From the NCBI RefSeq assembly GCF_010389155.1, contig NC_057768.1:39225633-39289632 (forward strand): 64,000 nucleotides of DNA, written 5' to 3'. The translations under genes were made by a program, and so were the position numbers. Each line of letters opens with the position of its first letter. Position 1 is the stretch's first letter. This stretch comes from Erigeron canadensis (Eukaryota > Streptophyta > Magnoliopsida > Asterales > Asteraceae). The notes beneath the pieces are model-generated. The model worked only from the letters and a program-made list of their open reading frames with translations, was not told the origin of the DNA and searched no databases. Of this stretch, positions 1 to 11,924 are shown piece by piece.

Positions 1-568
1 CCAACGTTGATACCCATAGCAATGTATAGACCATCTTATTCTGTTGATGCTACGATTAATTGTATATGAACTCTTGGTATCGTATTTGCAGTTATATATG
101 TATAGGGAATCAGTAATGACAATCAAGAATTGGTTATTGCCTTTGTATTACGGAGTACTAGTTAAAGAAAGAAATAGACAAGTATTTTTTTTGGCCATGT
201 TATTTGTGTCTTATATATTTTCTTTTGTTGGATTGTTATCTTGACATACAAGTCAACTTTGAGCCAAAACATGTGAAAATGAAATTTAAGTTTCGTATTT
301 CGCGGGTCAAGTTGGCATGTGGTGTGAATATTCCAATGAAACCCATATAAACAATAAGATTCCATTCATATAAAATGCATATATTTGTTACAAGTATGCT
401 TATTATAATGCAACACAAGGTTGGTAAAATGGGATTTTGAGCTTCTTAAATCATACTCAACGTCACTAATCTAATTCATAACTTCGCCACATACATAAAA
501 CTACATAACCATACAAAAGAAAACCCAAGAAGGCCTGGGTTAAGAGTATAGAGGAAATCTCTCTAATA
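1..568. other. Upstream region of the BAT1-like gene
   Basis: No coding frame with family likeness is visible here. The stretch is AT-rich and holds the promoter and 5' leader of the permease that starts at 569. No clear TATA box or repeat boundary could be assigned. Confidence 0.5.
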
Positions 569-3500
569 ATGGATTTGCAAAATGGCAGACTCCCACAAGA
601 TTCAGGCCACTCTCGTTTAAACGAACTGGGATACAAGCAAGAACTCAAGCGTGATCTCTCGTAATCTTCTAATAAACAACTTTTTTATATGATTGACTTT
701 GAATATTGGATATTTGATTTCGAAGATTTAAAGGTTTCTGGTGTTGCGGGTGTCTGTTTGGAATTTGCAGGGTGTTGTCAAACTTTGCATTTTCGTTTTC
801 CATTATATCCGTGTTAACAGGTATAACCACACTTTACAATACTGGGCTGAACTTTGGTGGACCTGTTGTGTTGGTATATGGATGGCTAGTTGTTGGTGTG
901 TTCACCATGGCTGTTGGTCTGTCTATGGCTGAGATTTGTTCTTCTTATCCAACTTCTGGCGGTCTCTACTATTGGAGTGCCAAACTTGCTGGCCATAATT
1001 GGGCACCTTTTGCCTCTTGGATTACTGGATGGTAAACTATTTTACTTTTTCATTACATTCGTTTATCACTAATCATCGTCATATATAAGTATATATGAAT
1101 ATATAATATGATTTAATCATTGATAATAAGATCCTCTTAAGCTACACAAGTTTGAAGTCCCTTCTATTTTCTAATGCAGTTATCTAATATGCCCTGCATC
1201 GACATTTTATCATTTTAACATTTTTTTTATTCCAAATGTTATGTTATGCAGAAGACTTTAGCAAATCCTACACATGGTCAGGTTTGGGTTTGGCGGGTTG
1301 AAATTACCCAACCTGAATCTGACCTGCTATCATAATTGGGTTGGAAAGCTCTACGCCTAACCTATGATCTACTAACATGGACACGACTTGTCACCTCATA
1401 AACAAACGGGTTGGTGGATTGGTTTCAGGTCAAATGGGATGGTGTGTTGGTGAGTTGGCCGGTTGGCGGGTTGGGAATTCACAACATAATGTGTTTATTT
1501 TGCTTTACTCCAATTGCTATAACGATTAGCGTTTGAGGTCCATCTTAATAAATAATATATTCTTGTTCCAATGACTTTTTCATCTTCCTTTTGCAGGTAC
1601 AACATCATAGGCCAGGTACATCTTGAGGATCCTAATCTTTTCAAAATCCAAAAAGAAAGAACCTTCGAACATACTAATCTATTGATAAACTTTTAACCTC
1701 TTCAGTGGGCTGTGACGACAAGTATCAACTTTTCACTTGCTCAGTTGATTCAAGTAATCGTTCTTTTGAGCACGGGTGGTAACAATGGAGGTGGCTACAA
1801 TGCATCTAAGTACATAGTTCTTGCTATTCATGGAAGCATTCTTCTTGTACTTGCTATCATAAACAGTCTTCCGATCTCATGGCTATCATTCTTTGGACAA
1901 CTAGCAGCTGCCTGGAATATTTTAGGTGTCTTTTTTCTGATGATTTGCATACCCATAGTTGCAAAAGAAAGGGCTAGTGCAGAGTTTGTGTTTACACATT
2001 TTAAAACAGATAATGAAGCAGGAATTAGTAGTAAACCTTACATATTTCTTATTGGATTGCTTATGAGCCAGTATACATTGACAGGGTTTGATGCCTCTGC
2101 TCATATGGTAAGTTATATTTGCTTCGTTATTTGGTTAAATATCAAATCATATGTTGCAAAATGAGCAGGGTGGGTAAAAGGTCAAAACCGGGTTGACCCA
2201 TAATGCTTTTTGTCCTTAAAATCTTATAATAAATGTGAAGTTACTTTAAGAATATTCAACCCATTTGACGCATTTTCCTTTAAGCTAATCTTACTTGTGC
2301 AAGTGTGTTACCCTTTAGTGGTATTACAGTTCCAGAATTGACCAAATTCGTATGTAAACGGGCTGATAATGCTGCATCTTATTTAGTTTTATTGGAGTAT
2401 TTTATTTCAGTTTCATATTTTCGCTTATGTTTTGGCTAAATTATGTGTCTAGTCAGAGGAAACAAAGAGTGCAGATATAAATGGCCCTAAAGGAATTATT
2501 AGTTCTATTGGCATATCAATAATTGTCGGATGGGGTTATCTGCTTGGTATAACATTCACAGTTACTGATATTTCACACCTTTTAAGCCCGGATAATGATG
2601 CTGGCGGTTATGCCATTGCTGAGATATTTTATCAAGCTTTCAAGAGTCGGTTTGGAAATGGTACAGGAGGTATCATTTGCTTGCTTGTGGTTGCTGTCGC
2701 CATCTTCTTCTGTGCAATGAGTTCACTCACAAGCAATTCCAGGTAACCTTTAGAGCTTTAGGATTAATAATCAAACTCACAACCTAAGAATTTACATGAC
2801 ATTTCAACTGCTTACACACAGTAGAGATTCACAATCGTCCATGGGTGCGGCCCAAAATATTTCAGGTCCATTTTGGCTTGGACCTAGGCCCAGTTGAGCA
2901 TGGTGCTTTTTCTTCATCCAAACAGGCCTTTTTTGAGTCTGAGGACCTGACTTAAGTGGGAGGGGTTCTTTTAGTGATTGGGGATTATCCACCTCTAGCA
3001 ATAGATGCGTTCCCAGATTTTGATATATGTCGTGAACTAGTGTGTATATTGTGAGAAACTAACAATGGGAAGACAAATGGCAGGATGGTATACGCATTCT
3101 CAAGAGACGGAGCAATGCCATTGTCATCGCTATGGCATAGAGTTAACCAAAATGAGGTCCCTATATATGCTGTTTGGCTATCCGCTTTCATAGCATTCTG
3201 CATGGCCCTTACGGTATGTGATCATTTCAGAAATAGTTATCTAAATAACCCAAATCGTGCAAGAAAAAGAAATAAGCAGTAACATTTGTACATATAATGC
3301 TTACTGCTTAGTATGATTTGTTTAAACTCGATCGTATGATGAAACCTTTTTGCAGTCTCTTGGGAGCATAGTGGCATTTCAAGCCATGACATCCATAGCT
3401 GTGATCGGTTTGTACATAGCCTATGCATTACCTATATTCTTTAGGGTCACTTTGGCCCGCAAATCATTTGTACCCGGGCCTTTCAATCTGGGTAGGTATG

Positions 3501-3715
3501 GTGTCGTTGTTGGTTGGATAGCAGTTCTTTGGGTAGTTACCATTTCCGTGCTCTTCTCTTTGCCAGTAGCATACCCTGTTACTGATCAGACTCTCAACTA
3601 TTCTCCTGTGGCTGTTTGTGGACTCTTTATTATCGTGGTGTCTTATTGGATAGTGAACGCACGATATTGGTTTAAGGGTCCGATAACAAATTTTGGTACC
3701 CAAGGTGATGTATGA
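569..3715 (+). CDS. BAT1: Amino-acid permease BAT1/GABP-like, complete, 7 exons
   Basis: Exons: 569-660, 771-1031, 1597-1615, 1706-2107, 2453-2742, 3084-3213, 3356-3715. The frame stays open through all junctions and gives 517 residues, the usual length for plant BAT1 (bidirectional amino acid transporter, APC superfamily). The start at 569 is followed by LNELGYKQELKRDLS, the conserved cytosolic N-terminus. The first membrane segment carries LTGITTLYNTGLNFGGP, then AEICSSYPTSGGLYYWSAKL, and exon 6 carries the conserved AFSRDGAMP. About twelve hydrophobic segments follow one another. Arabidopsis BAT1 moves several amino acids across membranes, and a mitochondrial GABA-permease role (GABP) is also reported. 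Exon 3 is a microexon of 19 bases. All introns have GT and AG ends. The C-terminus is slightly diverged but there is no internal stop. Confidence 0.95.
1032..1596. other. Intron 2 of the permease with a low-complexity repeat
   Basis: Positions about 1275-1490 are rich in GGGTTGG and its complement, a composition common in small degraded plant transposons. A similar short patch lies in intron 4 (2165-2300) and in two helicase introns (55985-56130 and 57430-57520). No termini or target-site duplications could be drawn. Confidence 0.4.
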
Positions 3716-4490
3716 GCATGTTATCTCTTATTGGTTTTATAGTTATCTGTATAAAATCATTAAAGCCAATAGCTTACCCTTCATATGACTTTTCTAGTAT
3801 TGTACTAATGCAGTATTGACACAAATTATTGCATATACATGGGCATTCTGTAAAACATTCCTACATATAAATGGGGCAAAGTTTCCAATTTGCATAGTAA
3901 ACTGAGGTAGTTTACAAAGATATCCTTAAAACCCAAAATCTTAATACATGCCTTCGGCCTAGTCATATCTTAATTAGGTGACCCAAATATACAAAAGAAT
4001 GTTAGTCCAATTCCCGTCGGTAGTTGGATATATGTGTAAGTGTTTATTTGGTTCCTGGAGACTTTGACTCGATAACTTGGTTGAGGAGACAAACTGAATG
4101 GGTCAGACTAACAGCTCTCCATAACTTGCTTGAGGAGACAAACTGAATGGGTCAGACTAACGGGTCGGGTCAGGTTCTTAATACAAACATAAAACTGGCT
4201 ACCAATATCATAGAAACTTCTAATAATAGTTTTGACAACTTTGTGCAATACAAGTAAATAAAGGATCCACTTAAAACTAAAGCTTTTCGGAACTGGCTTA
4301 AACAAAAGCTTCCTTTTAATTTGTATTGTCTTGTATAGAAACATGTCACACCTGGTGAAATAAACACTGTGGTAATGTTCAATTGTATTCGGTTTTCCAA
4401 AAGATAAAAAAGCATATAAAACATAAATCCAAAATAAAGATATCAAAATATTCCATACCAAAATTTGGTCTAAGAAATTGTTTCAAGATG
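3716..4490. other. 3' region between permease and serpin pseudogene
   Basis: This contains the 3' untranslated region of the permease. A phrase of about 30 bases around ACTTGGTTGAGGAGACAAAC at 4075 recurs at about 4125-4165, a small tandem duplication. No gene is seen. Confidence 0.4.
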
Positions 4491-4495
4491 AAAGG

Positions 4496-5300
4496 CTATG
4501 CAGAAGAGTCTATATGAGGATTGAATACCACACCGATAAACAAAACAGCTAGAGACTTGTCTTCTCTTATCATGAACATGAAAGGATGGTCTGCCACAAA
4601 CTTTGCTGGTGGAGGTGGGCGTGGACGTTTTGCTGACGCCATCTTCGCATACCCGGTAGTCCAAGCGGCAGCTTCTGTTCCTTCTTCGTTGATTTCAATA
4701 AAAGATTTCTGAAGTATTTTCGAAACATAAGGCATATCCTGATCAGGAACTCTAGGCTCTACTATGCGGCTAAGCTCCAAATTTGTTGGTTCGAAAGGCA
4801 ATGTCAGTCCCATTTGTTTTATAACTTCATGAGCTTCAAATTTATAAGATATCTTGAATTTGGGTATCCATAGCTCATCCAAATGCCGCAGTGTAAGGTT
4901 AAATCGTTCATGAAATAAAGCAGGATCAGAATGAAAAAGTTGTAAGAGATCCTGCAATCCATCTTTCGTATCCGGAAGAAAGATATACATGGAGAATTGG
5001 TCTTTACTTTCATATGGAATTCGGAGGATCTTAACATCTTCAAACGAACCGTAATTGAACTCTTGACTGCTACTCATAAAAGAGACCGAAACAGTCTCCC
5101 CATTTATGAGATGAAAGTCTTTCGTCTTTGTGAAATATGCACTGAATGGTTTATCAGCCCATAATCCTTTGAAATACAATTCGCAAGGGCTATCACCACG
5201 CCATTCAAATTGGGAGTATCAAGCTTCAAACCTTTAGTCTCCTTGGTTACCCATGAATTTATTTTTCGGGCTGATTCATCAGGCTTCACCCATATAAGCA
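4496..5300 (-). pseudogene. Serpin (Serpin-ZX-like) pseudogene, truncated and frameshifted
   Basis: The main frame (5179 to 4496) matches the second half of a plant serpin: LYFKGLWADKPF, the breach and shutter strands, FIEINEEGTEAAAW (the reactive-centre hinge), and the C-terminal FVADHPFMFMIREDKSLAVLFIGVV. Just upstream (5300 to about 5180) a different frame gives WVKPDESARKINSWVTKETKGL and NGVVIALAN, which in an intact serpin runs directly into the LYFKG strand. The junction near 5180 lacks about four bases, so the two parts are out of frame. The first half of the protein (roughly 150 or more residues, including the usual start) is absent upstream of 5300. A plant serpin is about 390 residues; only about 265 remain. 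Plant serpins inhibit proteases in the cytosol. This copy is very unlikely to work unless the break is a sequencing error. Confidence 0.85.
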
Positions 5301-5508
5301 ATTTATAATCAATAATTCAGTATACAGTACTGGCTTTTGATAAAAGAAAGAAAGTGAAATATAAAAGAGAGGAATATATAAGGCTGTTAGGTATTTAAGT
5401 TAGGTGTCAAAACTCACATGTTAATTTTTTAACCCATTAAATTCATGGGTCACAAACATTTATTTATTAAATAGAAAGTATCAAAAAATTATTATGCGAG
5501 AATTCCAC

Positions 5509-5649
5509 TGTAACGACCCGAACACAAAACGACAAACTTATTTAATTTGACTTCTTATTTTAAAAAATTTTTGGCATATTTTCCCTTAATAACAATAAAA
5601 ATATGATATCATAACTACAATATCAATGTTGAAACATTGGGGTGTTACA
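5509..5649. mobile_element. Very short solo LTR (141 bp) with 5-bp target duplication
   Basis: The element begins TGTAACGACCC and ends GGGGTGTTACA, the termini typical of many plant Ty3-gypsy LTRs (TG...CA). It is flanked by the 5-bp direct repeat TCCAC at 5504-5508 and 5650-5654. The length is far below a normal gypsy LTR, so it is either a terminal-repeat-in-miniature (TRIM-like) solo LTR or an internally deleted LTR. Confidence 0.75.
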
Positions 5650-5654
5650 TCCAC

Positions 5655-6930
5655 ACCTAATTTTAGATGTCATATTCACTTTTCACAATATAAAAACCTT
5701 AAGTACCTTGTTTTCAAAGTCAACAGAGTTGGCTTCCATTTTGTAAACACTTTTAAGAATCTCTGTTGACTATGATGATGATATGAATCTCTGTTGACTA
5801 TGATGATGATGGGGTTATACTCGTAAAATTGTGATTATGATATGACTATGATGATGATGGGTTATACTCGTAAAATTTATAAGTGGTTTGTGCGACTTCT
5901 TTTCTACGCAACCAAATACAGCTCCAAATTAATCGAGCTAAGGTAATTAAGTTGCTTAAAATATACGAGTATTTTGTTTGGTAGATTTGGACATAAACCG
6001 TCGTGCTAGGTTTAAGTAAATATGTTTTAGGCATAAGATGCGATATTTTTAGGATGAACTGAGATGAATGAAAGTGTTAAACTTAAATATTTTTACACTA
6101 ACATATATACTAGTACTTTTTTTCTTGTATAATTAGATAATATTTTTACAAATTTACTTAAATATTTTGTTTTAGACTTTTCTATTAACCATCAATAATG
6201 TAAATAGAAAAAAAATTATATATTCTTCATATCAAAAGCTTAGATTTTAAATATTATGATATAAATACAATTAATTTGTACACGTTAATAATAACCCTTA
6301 ACAAAATCTAGTTTGGATTTAGAGGGAAATTTTCATATGAATCCATTCTAAAATCTAAACCCCTAAAAACCAATCACAAGTTTTAATGTGTCATATGTGT
6401 ATGATGGTAAAAAAACATAGAGTAGGGCATGTTTGTTTTCTAACCATTAAATGACTGAATTGATTAAGTGACTGAATGGATAAGTAATGTTTGTATGAAT
6501 TAAGTCAATACAGTTGTTTTTTATTTATTAAGTAAAAAAAGTAAACACTATTGATTACTTAATGGATTAAGTATTTTTGATTAAATCATGATTTAATTTA
6601 TTAAGTTTCAAACGTATAGTTAACAATTCGAGTTTAGTCGGGTAGACTCGACTCGTCTAATAATTAGTTTAGCTTGACTTGGGCCTTGGGGTGAATATTT
6701 TTAAAAATCAACAAAGTGCGTGGAAATTAGGATAATTAAGCCCATGATAGTATATACCCTTGTGGTTCAGTTTGGGCTTTATGGCCCACTAGCAAGCAAG
6801 ATCCCGGATAAAAACCGAAAAGCTGACTCATGACTTTTCAAAACTTTGTGCGTGCGTGTGTGCGTGCTCTGGAAGTTTTTATAAAATCAAAAAATCCCCA
6901 TCCTTTGAATTCCCGCACAGAACACTACAA
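5655..6930. other. Intergenic, promoter side of the ubiquitin-like gene
   Basis: At 5765-5870 a phrase containing GACTATGATGATGAT occurs three times in short tandem. Around 6425-6620 there is an AT-rich patch with repeated ATTAAGT and GACTGAAT words that looks like a degraded MITE. No coding frame is convincing. Confidence 0.4.
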
Positions 6931-6954
6931 CAGCAGCAGCAGCAGCAGCAACTG
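6931..6954 (+). repeat. CAG trinucleotide run in the 5' leader
   Basis: Six to seven CAG units lie about 45 bases upstream of the start codon of the ubiquitin-like gene, probably within its 5' untranslated region. Such runs are usually length-polymorphic. Confidence 0.7.
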
Positions 6955-6995
6955 CCTAACTTCAATCAATCCATCAATTTAATAATTACAAATTA

Positions 6996-7159
6996 ATGGT
7001 AACGATTCTCCCTTTCTTTACAAATTCAACAATATTTAATTGATTCTTAGGGTTTCAAAATTTTGATTATAGGCAGCAGAAGGGGAAATCGAAGAACTTG
7101 ATAGTTTGTTTGATTACACTCGTAGCTGTTTAGAAATCATTCCTCTCGATGACGGTTCG

Positions 7160-7194
<35 letters not shown>

Positions 7195-8715
7195 TTATTA
7201 TTTAAGTTGCATGATCAAATTATTTGAATTTGAATGATTTTTTATTCTTGTTTACTGAAGATGATGATGATGATGATTCTACTCATCTTATTCCTTCGAA
7301 ACGCAGAAAATCCACTGATTCTGTTGTAAGTCATTTTATTAAGTGCCTGAAAGAGTATGTTAAAATCATCTCGCTTTGCTATTGTATGTATCGAACTCTG
7401 CAAGTGGCACACTTTTTGATTACTAGTTTTTATTTCCTGTTACCTTTTGGTGAACACGTTCTCTTTATTAGCGGTCGCATACACACAATAGCAGAGATTA
7501 GAAGATGAGATTTACTTAAGTGTATATATATATATTTAAAAATCGGAAAGGATTTATGTGTTTGATTATCTAAATTGGATACTAGGTGGAAAAGGGAGGT
7601 GAAGTAATCAATATCGGTGTTGATGAAGACAAGGATGATGATTTGGAATGGTTGGAGCCACCACCTAAGGTGGCCATTGACAAGACGAAGATATGTGAGA
7701 ATTCTGTTATTAAGGAATTACGGTAAAGTTTATTGTTAACTTGTTTATTTTGGTTTTATTGGTTGTATAGAAAGTCAACAAAGTGCTTGGAAAATAGGAT
7801 GAATGTTATTTGCTAATATAATGTGTATAAGAACCATCCTACCGCGTTATCTAAAGTTTTGGCTTTTAGTTTTGAGATGGAGATTTAAATATTTAATGTG
7901 TGAAATTAGACGAAGAGGGTGTTTGCGAGTGCAGATTTTCATTGCTTATGGTTTAGAAGTCGTTTTCAGAAAAAGCGAGTACTCGTGTTTATTAAAAGTA
8001 ACTGCTTTTTCTTCTTAAAATAAGCTAAACACACCCAATAGTCAAATACTGCAAAATGCATATTCGCGTTCAAAAGATGCAATAAGCCATATGCATTTGA
8101 ACTACTCTCCCCCAAACAGACCGAAGTTGCCTTTTGCTGAGTTGGTTGATTTTTACATTTTTGCTTTCCACGCTTCTCTTTTTTGGTAACTGGTAATTTG
8201 GTATGTCTTTGTAATAATAGGAAGAAGAGGCAGGAGTTGATGTCATTTACCGAATCAGCTAAAGATGTGCTTCAAGCTGTTGAAGAATCTGTAAAACGAG
8301 ATCTTGAAACATCGAGTTTGGCTCCTGAAACTAATACTGAAAAGCCTTCAAAAGCGGCTGCAGAAAGACCAAAGATAGTTATATCCATTCAAGATAAAGA
8401 CGGTGTGAAGCAGTTCCGCGTCTACATGGTACAATCTCTCATGATTAAATAATATAAACTAAATTTTGCACATATATGTTGCCATTTATCATTTTAATGT
8501 TGTTTTACAAGTCTTTCGGATCAGCTCAGGCTTTTACATTTTTGTAGGATGATAAATTTGAGCGGCTTTTCAAAATGTATGCTGACAAAGTGAACAGTAA
8601 AGTAGAAAGCTTAGTGTTTTCTTTCGATGGGGATAAAGTCAACCCTACAACTACTCCTAGCAGTCTGGGGATGGAAGATGAGGACTTGATTGAGGTCTGT
8701 GTAAAGTCAAGTTGA
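6996..8715 (+). CDS. Ubiquitin/SUMO-like (Rad60-SLD type) protein, 6 exons
   Basis: Exons: 6996-6998, 7073-7154, 7261-7325, 7586-7722, 8221-8428, 8548-8715. Together they give 663 bases, 220 residues, with one continuous frame. The N-terminus is acidic (EGEIEELDSLFDY), followed by an Asp run, a basic stretch SKRRKS that may be a nuclear signal, and a short block LEWLEPPPKV. The C-terminal about 75 residues form a ubiquitin fold: IVISIQDKDGVKQFRVYM, FERLFKMYADKV, LVFSFDGDKV, GMEDEDLIEV. There is no C-terminal di-glycine, so it is a SUMO-like domain, not a modifier. The layout resembles the plant protein At1g68185 and the SUMO-like domains of Rad60/NIP45. The start codon is the whole coding part of exon 1: ATG is followed at once by GTAACG, a donor site. 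Confidence 0.88.
7163..7191. repeat. (AT)n microsatellite in an intron
   Basis: About 14 AT units lie in the second intron of the ubiquitin-like gene. A second, (TA)n, run sits at the tail of the SINE near 61005-61021. Confidence 0.8.
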
Positions 8716-9466
8716 CCAAGGTAATTAATGTGCAATATTTCTCGTTATTCTTGTTGGTATTGCTTTTTGCATTCTGTTTCTATCATCAAGGTTTTTAGTT
8801 TTTCGTTTCTCTGAATGGTTAATAGATCGTTGCATGTTCTATAACAGCTAGTTTCTGACATTTTGATCATAGAACAAAAAGTAATACATTTCAAATAAAA
8901 GACTAAATGGAATTATCCCTTCTCACCAGTCACCATAAAAAGCTCTGTATATATTATTATTATTATTCATACTAAGAAAGTAATTTTAAATTAGATTATT
9001 TAAGGAGTAATAAATTCATTAAGAAATTGAAGAAATACTGAGTTAATTGATTGAATGTTAGCATATGCCTTAGGGGCACAAGTTAGCAAAACTCTTGATC
9101 TTTTACACTTGATATTTTAGGAGAGATGCTTTTTGAGAACCAAAATTAATAGTTACAACTTGAGACTATGGTAAAGCTCTGGAACAAGAAGATGATAATG
9201 ATGTTAAGTGAATAATCGAAATGGAACCAATGGATAATTGTTTCCTGAATCTATTGTTCTATTGTCTAAATTTTTATGGAAAACCTATATCTAATATCCA
9301 GCCAAATGGTTGTTATCTGAATGTTAGTGTTTTTGAAGTAAATGGGTAAACATGCAATTTGTTTTATCGTTTTGGAGATGCTATAGATGGTCATTTTGAA
9401 TTCAGTTTATCTAATAATTTTTAACATTAAAGATCTAACATCTCAGTATAATTTCAAAAGCTTTAA
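8716..9466. other. 3' flank of the ubiquitin-like gene
   Basis: AT-rich sequence containing the presumed 3' untranslated region. No coding signal or repeat boundary was seen. Confidence 0.4.
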
Positions 9467-9676
9467 GAAAAAGAACTACAGTCAAGAGAATCTTCTACAA
9501 ACAATGAAGGTGGGCATGAAGCAATATCTAGAGCTTACATTAGGCAGCTTGGTGTGATTATGAAGTTGAATGAGAAGCGTTATGAAATAGAGAAGTCAGC
9601 TAGTGCACTTAGACAGGTAGTTGATAGTACTAGGAAGTTGAATTTTAGGAAGGGCAGCAGGTCAGGTAGCCTATAG
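9467..9676 (+). pseudogene. Unidentified exon-like open frame
   Basis: A 69-codon frame with balanced, non-low-complexity composition runs from a stop at 9464 to TAG at 9674-9676. It includes EAISRAYIRQLGVIMKLNEKRY and then EIEKSASALRQVVDSTRKLN, which looks like an amphipathic or coiled-coil protein end. It has no start codon near its beginning and TTAAG at 9466 is a weak acceptor. I do not recognise the family. It may be the last exon of a degraded gene or a transposon remnant. Confidence 0.3.
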
Positions 9677-10959
9677 ACCTTTGAGCGAAAATCTTGGCAT
9701 CCCCCTCTAATGAGGGGATAGTAGTATTATCTTTGACCAACGAACATGGTAACATTTATTTTTCTCCGAAAACTATCCTTCTTTATGCAACCTATTATTC
9801 GTATTACTTGTAAGGCAACTTGATAAGACTGGAAAGTAATGTAGTAGTAGTCAAGTGAGTCTTTAGGTAGGATAAATAAAAGCAAGGATTTTATGTTCAT
9901 ATCTAAAAGGTAGGATAAATAAAAGGTTATTGGGTGTTCATCTTTTTTTTATAAAGAATCTTGGGAGTATATTCTCTTGATATATTACTTGTAAGGCTAT
10001 TTGATAAGACTGGAAACGGCAAAACTATGAAAAACAGAATAGTACAACCAAATAAAAGACAGATTAATCAACGTTTGAAAGTCTAATTGTATATCCACCC
10101 TAACATGATAAGTTCACATTAACTTTGAGTTTATAGTTGCCATCAAATTTGTCATATTTTGATAAACATATGTCTATATATGCATAAATAGAATCTAGAT
10201 TTGAAGACGCCGGTTGTAAAGTTAGATAGGAAATTGCATAGGGAACAAACTGTGTGATAGTGTAAGTGTGCGCAACAATATGGTTTTGTTCGAGAAAAGT
10301 TGTGTGAAAGCATACCTTACTTTTTATCATGAAAACATTGTGGAGTTCAAAAATATAAGTTGATAAGAGGCAATCAAGATCTATTTATAATTTCTCATCG
10401 TATCCCGGATTTCCCAAATGCAACCCTTGAAGTCTTCATTAACAGCCTCTGTAATTTGCCAGTTACTTTGCTTTCGTGGTTGACCAACAATACACTGCTA
10501 GATAGACTTCCAACTGACACGAGCTGTTGTGAGACTCCAAGTGTAAAGTCATACTTTCTAGTAGACCTTTGCTTGCCTGAATATCCGCTATAGTCTCAAC
10601 CACAGTAACCTACTTTCCGCTTATTATCTTTTGAAAGTACCAATCCAATATATGGTTAGTTTTGTAAGATCTATTTAATCTTGACATTGTTTTTACTTGT
10701 AATACCAATCTAGAATATGTGAAAACCCCAATTTTGTTTTCTTATATATACGGACTCATCTTCTCAGCTTAATTATGTTGAATATCTCGTTTGTTTGTTT
10801 CTTCTTTACTTTTCTAAGGTTTCCGGTATTGTATCTAGTCTTTAGTTTTCTCGGATTGTTATTAAACAATCACCTAAGTCTTTTGGATTGTTTTCGGTTC
10901 TTTTTCAGGTTAGCCTGCAGACACTTCCTATATTTCAGCAAACATTTTTTGCTGTCAGC

Positions 10960-11545
10960 TCATTGTTGCGGCTTTGATCCAAGTTAGTTTTTGTTGACTT
11001 TTCTTGTTACATTTTGCCCAACCTCGTCTCAACTGTATAGAGGCAAATGAATGTTCTTGGAACGTACAAAAGCCATAATCTACTTGGTTGTGAAGTATTA
11101 TTCTTGAAATGCACGTTTCTAACATTGTAGTCGCATCGTTTAGCTAGGTTCTGGCACATTGTAAAGAAACTGACCTTTTTAAAACAGGTAAAGGTAAACC
11201 AAGCAGTTTCGGAAAAATAGTGATTTTTACCATTATGTTTGAGCAAGCTATGTGATGTGGTAATTAAGGGTGAACTTATAAAATTTGAAAATTATATTTT
11301 TGGCTTCTTACAATTAAGATTGCAGGGAATATGACAAGTGTTGAGTACTAGCTAATTAACTGTTCAGTTTTTGATGTGTAACTTAATTGCTAATTCCAAA
11401 TAAGCATACTAGAATTCCTCTTTGAGCCTCAGTCTTTTATTTTATATCAATATCTGTCACTTGTTGATTAATACCTTAACTGCTTCAAATCTAGAATTTC
11501 GTTGATGACCAACAGTAGTAAACTAGTAAACAAGATGTATCAAAT
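10960..11545. repeat. Intergenic duplicate, copy A
   Basis: Long phrases here recur at about 15890-16640: TCTAGAATTTCGTTGATGAC, the stretch around GTAAAGAAACTGACC, and the one around GAGCAAGCTATGTGATG. Identity is roughly 80 percent by eye. Copy B is interrupted by a SINE. A further phrase from just before copy B (CGAGACCACCAATTCTAAC) is also found at 12237. Confidence 0.6.
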
Positions 11546-11608
11546 TCTATGTACCAGTTTGGATGTTAGCAAAGATTAATAATGAAGTAAACTACATATA
11601 TTTGAAAA

Positions 11609-11739
11609 GGGAAGTGATATTCGTACCACCCAACTTGATCAATTTACCATATAATACAAATATTACAGCACATTGTACTAACAGTTAATGCATGATTGTG
11701 GTAAATTAATCAAGTTGCGTGGTACTAATATCACTTCCC
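11609..11739. mobile_element. 131-bp MITE with 9-bp target duplication (Mutator type)
   Basis: About 41 bases at each end form an imperfect inverted repeat, starting GGGAAGTGATATTCGTACCA on the left. The exact 9-bp direct repeat ATTTGAAAA flanks it at 11600-11608 and 11740-11748. A 9-bp duplication and long inverted repeats point to a non-autonomous Mutator-like element. Confidence 0.82.
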
Positions 11740-11924
11740 ATTTGAAAAACTAAGATAAGTTTATAAACAAAAAGTGTATATATTGGGACGTATGTAGAAT
11801 AGCTATACAAGGTTTACCACTTTAATAAGGAAGCATTCGATCAAGCAAACACCGTAGATTTTACATCTAAGAATGAAAATGGAATAATATTTCTTCAAAA
11901 TAAAAGCCAATTATCATCTCTCTT

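Noticed and set aside
10360..10593. A 77-codon plus-strand frame
   Set aside because: No start context, no family likeness, and composition like the surrounding non-coding DNA.
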